NCBI GenBank assembly: GCA_023627715.1 | Contig: JAMAHW010000216.1 | Coordinates: forward strand, 1 to 15,439 | Direction of reading: 5' to 3' | Length of the DNA stretch: 15,439 nucleotides | From: Periconia sp. R9002 | Taxonomy: Eukaryota > Ascomycota > Dothideomycetes > Pleosporales > Periconiaceae | Shown: piece after piece, positions 11,498 to 15,439 of the stretch | How the letters are laid out: each line of letters begins with the position of its first letter | Position numbering within the stretch: the stretch's first letter is position 1 | The notes under the pieces: generated by a model | Databases searched by the model: none | Seen by the model: only the letters and a program-made list of their open reading frames with translations | Told to the model about the DNA's origin: nothing | Program-made: the position numbers and the translations under genes

Positions 11498-13167
11498 AAT
11501 ATATAGGCGCTAAGCTTTTATAAGCCTAACGTTTACGTATAATCTACCTTTTTTATTATCCCTTTTTATGTGTTAATTTATATTATTTTTTATTTAGGTA
11601 ATAATAGCCTTTTATTTTATAGAATTATAAATTTTTTTTATACTTATATTATCTACTTTTATTAACTTTTAGAAGAAAATCTACTTAGGTAATAAAAAAA
11701 AGGTATATAAGCTCCTTATCTATTCTATTACCTACTATCTAGTCTAATTATAATACTTCTAATTACGCTAGTATACCTTATAGTAAAAAAATATCTTTTA
11801 GCCTTTTTAGGAGACGTAAAACTTCTTATAAGGTTGCCTACTTACTATTCCTACGTAGTAGAAAGTTATATTAGGCTAAAAATTATTAAATAGTAATTCT
11901 ATACTACTATCTAGTTTCTCTATTTTTAGCTTTACTTTATTATAGGACGATTCTTTTTTAGCTTATAAAGCTAGATGTAGCGTATTATAAATATATAGGA
12001 TATTAAAGAAAATAATATATAGAAGGTATAAAAAGCGTATCTATATATTATACGCGATTATAAGCCTTACCTATACTAACTTACTAATAATAGTGCGTAC
12101 CTAGCTACTAGTAATAGTAATAAATATAGAGTTAGCGTACTTAAGTATTAACTCTATAATAGTAGTTTTTAACTTACCTAACTACTTTACTTTTAATATA
12201 AGCTTTCTATATATAAATTTAGGTATTATTATAAGTATTACTACTACTACTATAATAACCTATATAATAGAGCTTATTTTAACTAAATAGTAGCTATAAT
12301 ATCTAACTTCCCTAAATAGGCGTATTATTTATTAGGTAAGGCAAATAAGTTATTTTAGAGTAAGGTTTTTTTTATAGGGACGTTAGTTTATAGTTAAGGT
12401 AGAGAGGTTAGAAGAGAAGTTATTATATTAGATAAGGCTATAAAGGTATAATAATAAGCTTATTAAGTAGAGCGCTACGTAGGAAGCTAAGGACTAAGAG
12501 TAAAGCTATACCTAAAAAACGTTTTAAATTACTTTTTATTAACTACTTTTTTTTTAACGTTATAATTATTTTTTTACTATAACTCTTACTAAGTATAGCT
12601 ACTATAGCTACTATAGCTTTATATAGACGTAAAGTTAGATAAAGTAAAAAGTAGTGCCTCCTATCCCTTTAGTAGAGCTAGAAGTTAGAATAGTAAGTCT
12701 TATTAGTTTTTACTACTTAGTATTAGTACTAATTAGATTTATTATAGTATTAAGAAAAGTAGCTATATTTATCTATAGCTATTTCTTAGTAAGTTAAGGA
12801 TAATCTATATTTTTTATAGTAGCTATACGTTTTTTAGCTATATAATAAAAATAGCTAGTAGAGCTTTTAGAATATTATTATTAATTTAGTCTTTATAAGC
12901 GTAGTCTATCCTACCCTATTTTAGGCCTTAGATGCGTCCTACCTATTCTTCTTTAAACTACTAATAGATACTTACCTTATTTTAGACTTTTAGGTAGAAG
13001 TAATTAAGCTTATTAGGTCTCTTTTCTATTACTTTAGGTTTCTACTCTTTTATATCTACGTCTACTCTATTTTTTATAGGGGGTAGCTAACTATAAAGTA
13101 AGTTATAATAGAGGGCCTTATATACTATAATAGGAAGCTAATATACAATAGGATAAGTTATTAATAT

Positions 13168-13239
13168 AAGTAAATTAATATATAGATATTATTTAAAAAA
13201 TAGCCTATAAAAGTAAATTAATATATAGGTATTATTTAA
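13168..13239 (+). repeat. 29-bp direct repeat, spaced 43 bp
   Basis: Copies at 13168-13196 and 13211-13239 begin AAGTAAATTAATATATAG and differ at one base, A against G, which is a RIP-type difference. They sit just left of the 19-bp triplet, suggesting a locally duplication-prone patch. Confidence 0.7.
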
Positions 13240-13280
13240 GATATATATATACGTAATAGAATAGAAGTATAACTTACCCT

Positions 13281-13337
13281 ACTAGTATTATAATTATCTA
13301 CTAGTATTATAATTATCTACTAGTATTATAATTATCT
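13281..13337 (+). repeat. Perfect 19-bp tandem triplication
   Basis: ACTAGTATTATAATTATCT occurs three times without a gap (13281-13299, 13300-13318, 13319-13337) with no differences. The next bases (AGAATTATAATTTT) look like a degraded partial copy. The unit contains no CpA or TpG, so either it expanded after RIP or all target sites were converted in each copy. Confidence 0.9.
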
Positions 13338-13785
13338 AGAATTATAATTTTAATTAAATAGTAGCTAGTTACTAATCTATAAGTTTTTAGAAAGGTTTAC
13401 TAGTGCTCTTAAAAAACTTAGTAATAAGTTTTAAGCTATTTCTAATAAGTAGTTTTATATATAAAGATATATAAAAGATATAGCGCGCTATAATTAGAGA
13501 TATATTTATATAGTATATAGCGGCCTAGAGATAAATTCTACCTTTATAAGTAAAGCTAACTATATACTTACTTAATTAATATATATAGTTACTTACTTAA
13601 GGATATAACTTTACTACTTAACTAATATAAGTATCCCCTCTATACTATATTATAGTATAAAGATATTACTTTACTAGACTTTACTTACTACTAAAGTTTA
13701 CTATTATAAAGCTTTTATTACTTAACTTAAGTAACTAAAATTTAATTATACTAGAGAGGATGCTACCTATTATAATTAATAATAA

Positions 13786-13875
13786 TTCTAATTTAGATAA
13801 CTTATAGCTAGAACCTTCTAATTAAGATAACTTATAGCTAAAACTTTCTAACTAAAATAACTTATAGCTAAAACT
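13786..13875 (+). repeat. 30-bp tandem repeat, three copies
   Basis: Units at 13786-13815, 13816-13845 and 13846-13875 share the form TTCTAAnTnAnATAACTTATA followed by GCTAnAACy. Copies differ at a handful of positions, some RIP-type (C/T, A/G) and at least one T/A difference. The 30-bp period is a multiple of three, so it could be the relic of a 10-residue protein repeat, but a minisatellite fits equally. Confidence 0.85.
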
Positions 13876-15357
13876 ACTACGCGGACGTTAGTAATCTTCT
13901 AACTTAGCTAATACTTTAGATAGTATTAGAAGTAAAAGTACTACTATATATAGGCAGCGATAAAAATATAATTTTAATAAAATAGTTATAAAAGTTAGGT
14001 AGCTATATAATAAAGTCCTATAGCTTAATATAACGTCTACGTATACTTTTAACCTACTTCTAGAACCTACCTATATTACTACTATAATACGTATATACTC
14101 CTATAATATACTTTAAAAATTAGTTATAAAGTAGTGCTAGATCTTACCTTTAATATTAAAGAGTCTTAAACGTATTATATATTAGAAAGTAGAAGAAAAT
14201 ACTAAAAAGTAGAAAAAGAAATAATAAGTAGCGTAGAAGGATAATTAGTTAGTATAGTAATTATTTAGATAGATATAATTAAATTATATATTAATTATTA
14301 TAGAGTATTACTATATACCTACCCTAGGTATTAACGTAGGTAGGGAGAAGATACTAGGTAGTGTGCTTAGCTAGGATAGGTACATTAGTAATATCTACGT
14401 ACGTAATACTAGATAGAATAATTATATATTATTAATACCTATTATAGTTAAAAGTATTATCTTTTTTATAATAAATTAGTGTATTAGTAATAGTATTAAC
14501 GCTAGTTTTAATCTTAAGTAATATTATACGCCTTAGTAAGAGACGTACTTATATATATATACTTATAGTAACTATAATAGTTTGTCTAAATTAGTACTAG
14601 ATAATTAATACTTTATAATAATTATACTATTATTTATAGTACTAGATTTCTATATATATATTAACTACTCTATAATTAATATAGATAAAGTTAATAATAT
14701 AATAGTTTTATAGACTAGCTTAAGGCCTATATATACTCTATACTATAACTATATATATAGATATAGAGAGTAAGACTACTAAATATATTAAACCTATCTT
14801 TATAACGTAAAGTTAGATAAATCCGCTTTAGTAATTATAATATAGGCTATAATACTAGACCTTCTTATAACTATTTTTACGCTATAAAATAGCTAATAGT
14901 ACCTTTAGCTCTATTACTATATATATTTATTAGTAAATACTAACTATAATTTACTTATAAAATAGATATAGTATATATTTATAATACTAATAAGCTATAT
15001 AATCTAATAGAAAAGCTTATTATATAGAATACTATCTATTCTAGATATACGTTAAAACTAGTAAGTAGACGTTAGGTAACCTATTTACTTTTATATCTTA
15101 CTCTTAATAGAGTAATTATTAATTTACTTTCTTACTAGTTTACTTTTTTTAGGGGTAAGGAAACTACTATTATAAAAGAAGAGACTTACTTAATATATTT
15201 CTACTTTTTATAGAATACGCTTTTTAGTAGCGTAGAGTAGATCTTTATAGTTATAGTAAACTTATATATAATTAAGGATATTTCTAAAAGCTATAGTAGC
15301 GTTAGTAGTACTATTAATAACTTTTTACTATAAAAAGTACTTAAGGGGTTCTATACC

Positions 15358-15362
15358 TAATT
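15358..15362 (+). other. Candidate target-site duplication, left copy
   Basis: TAATT directly precedes the first base of LTR C. LTR retrotransposons usually duplicate 4-6 bp of target. The matching right copy would lie beyond the window, so this is only the expected position. Confidence 0.3.
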
Positions 15363-15439
15363 TGTTACGGCTGTGCCTCACAGAATTACTCTTGGCACTC
15401 ATGGTGAGTGTAATTTCAATAATGACCATGAGTGGCACG
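15363..15439 (+). mobile_element. Start of an unmutated LTR, copy C (partial)
   Basis: The last 77 bases jump to about 45% G+C (35 of 77) and are full of CpA and TpG. They begin TGTTACGGCTGTGCC and align without gaps to the first 77 bases of LTRs A and B, so this is the undegraded form of the same LTR. It starts with the canonical TG. The DNA directly upstream is RIP-degraded and not retroelement interior of the same quality, so this is most likely the 5' LTR of a recently inserted element or a solo LTR. The element continues past the window; no protein-coding part is visible. It contains a hairpin with arms CACTCATGGT at 15396-15405 and ACCATGAGTG at 15425-15434. Confidence 0.9.
15396..15434 (+). 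other. Stem-loop within the LTR
   Basis: Perfect 10-bp arms (15396-15405 and 15425-15434) enclose a 19-nt loop. The degraded arms can still be seen in LTR B (ACTTATAGT against ACTATAAGT), because RIP changed both sides of the stem, and less perfectly in A. The hairpin may be a structured element or a palindromic regulator site in the LTR. Function is unknown. Confidence 0.6.

Larger units (their letters stand above)
7141..12900. other. Decayed AT-rich stretch without recognisable genes
   Basis: RIP-degraded throughout. It includes pockets that kept several CpA/TpG (7152-7168, 7758-7768, 7981-8044), a 20-bp direct repeat (8184 and 8233), a 12-bp tandem duplication (9534-9557), a pyrimidine tract (11476-11497) and short ATAGCTACT repeats near 12595-12612. 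No coding sequence, RNA gene or transposon end could be identified. Confidence 0.7.
1..15362. other. RIP-mutated AT-rich heterochromatic tract
   Basis: The whole stretch is low in G+C (15-38% in lines counted by hand, around 25% overall) and dominated by TpA. The first 60 bases hold 16 TpA against 9 ApT and no CpA or TpG. Across the tract I count about 36 CpA and 41 TpG, whereas CpT, CpC and CpG stay frequent. Repeat-induced point mutation deaminates C in CpA on either strand of duplicated DNA, which gives exactly this pattern. Comparison of the degraded LTRs with the intact LTR at the right end confirms it base by base. No frame is open for a normal protein: TAA and TAG are everywhere and start codons are nearly gone. 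The likely state is silent heterochromatin. A mitochondrial or bacterial AT-rich origin does not explain the selective CpA loss. Confidence 0.95.
12901..15362. other. Decayed AT-rich stretch with local repeats, up to the intact LTR
   Basis: RIP-degraded, ending sharply at the first base of LTR C. It contains a pyrimidine-rich plus strand at about 12900-13080, three repeat clusters (13168-13239, 13281-13337, 13786-13875) and a G-richer pocket at 14320-14400 (one 60-base line there is 38% G+C). Reading frames were inspected around 12541-13090 and 14279-15360. Stop density is near what the TpA content predicts, so no coding relic is claimed. Confidence 0.7.

Noticed and set aside
12541..13090. 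Possible coding relic on either strand (open plus-strand frame at 12901-13090; Lys-rich minus-strand frame)
   Set aside because: Both strands look equally protein-like and the number of stops is within expectation, so no direction or product can be supported.
3270..14410. Repeated ACGTACGTAAT words (about 3274, 5890, 14397)
   Set aside because: Short palindromic words rich in TA and CG recur by chance in this composition; flanks do not match.
14279..15360. A plus-strand frame with several runs of 30 or more codons without stops
   Set aside because: About 32 stops in 360 codons is close to what the TpA content alone predicts, another frame shows comparable open runs, and no protein motif is recognisable.
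1..15439. Mitochondrial or bacterial AT-rich genome
   Set aside because: No tRNA, rRNA or respiratory gene is visible, and the selective loss of CpA/TpG with retained CpG, plus the intact/degraded LTR comparison, points to RIP in a nuclear fungal genome.
1..15439. CRISPR array, tRNA or rRNA genes
   Set aside because: No regularly spaced repeats, no tRNA arm motifs and no conserved rRNA segments were seen; the tandem repeats present are gapless minisatellites.

Overview
The window looks like a block of heavily RIP-mutated (repeat-induced point mutation) DNA from a filamentous ascomycete (Pezizomycotina). That identification is inferred from base composition. Nearly all of positions 1-15362 is about 25% G+C and packed with TpA, and it has lost almost every CpA and TpG. 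My manual scan finds only about 36 CpA and 41 TpG in 15.4 kb. CpT, CpC and CpG remain common. This is the classic signature of C-to-T change at CpA on both strands. No intact gene, tRNA, rRNA or CRISPR array is visible. TAA/TAG stops fill every frame, and ATG is almost absent (about 11 on the plus strand, 6 on the minus).

The one clearly identifiable element family is an LTR retrotransposon, present as three LTR copies. LTR A (1058-1543, plus) and LTR B (3479-3934, minus) are fully RIP-degraded and face opposite ways around a 1.9-kb spacer. LTR C (15363 to the window end, plus) is only the first 77 nt of an unmutated copy at about 45% G+C, abutting the degraded tract. C gives an undamaged reference: all 20 differences between C and B, and 21 of 23 between C and A, are C-to-T or G-to-A. 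A purine tract (AAAAAGGGGGA, 1044-1054) sits just before LTR A, suggesting A is the 3' LTR of an element whose decayed internal region occupies positions 1-1057.

Layout: 1-1057, decayed DNA, probably retroelement interior; 1058-1543, LTR A; 1544-3478, decayed spacer; 3479-3934, LTR B; 3935-15362, decayed DNA with short tandem and direct repeats, purine or pyrimidine tracts and a few less-mutated pockets; 15363-15439, start of LTR C. In function this is most likely transcriptionally inert heterochromatin such as an AT-isochore, pericentromere or transposon graveyard, which a retrotransposon of the same family re-entered after the RIP episode.

The least expected signal is in the CpA/TpG sites that escaped. 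About 36 of the 77 survivors lie in the single tetranucleotide CACT/AGTG, which suggests sequence-context protection from RIP or a separate later process.
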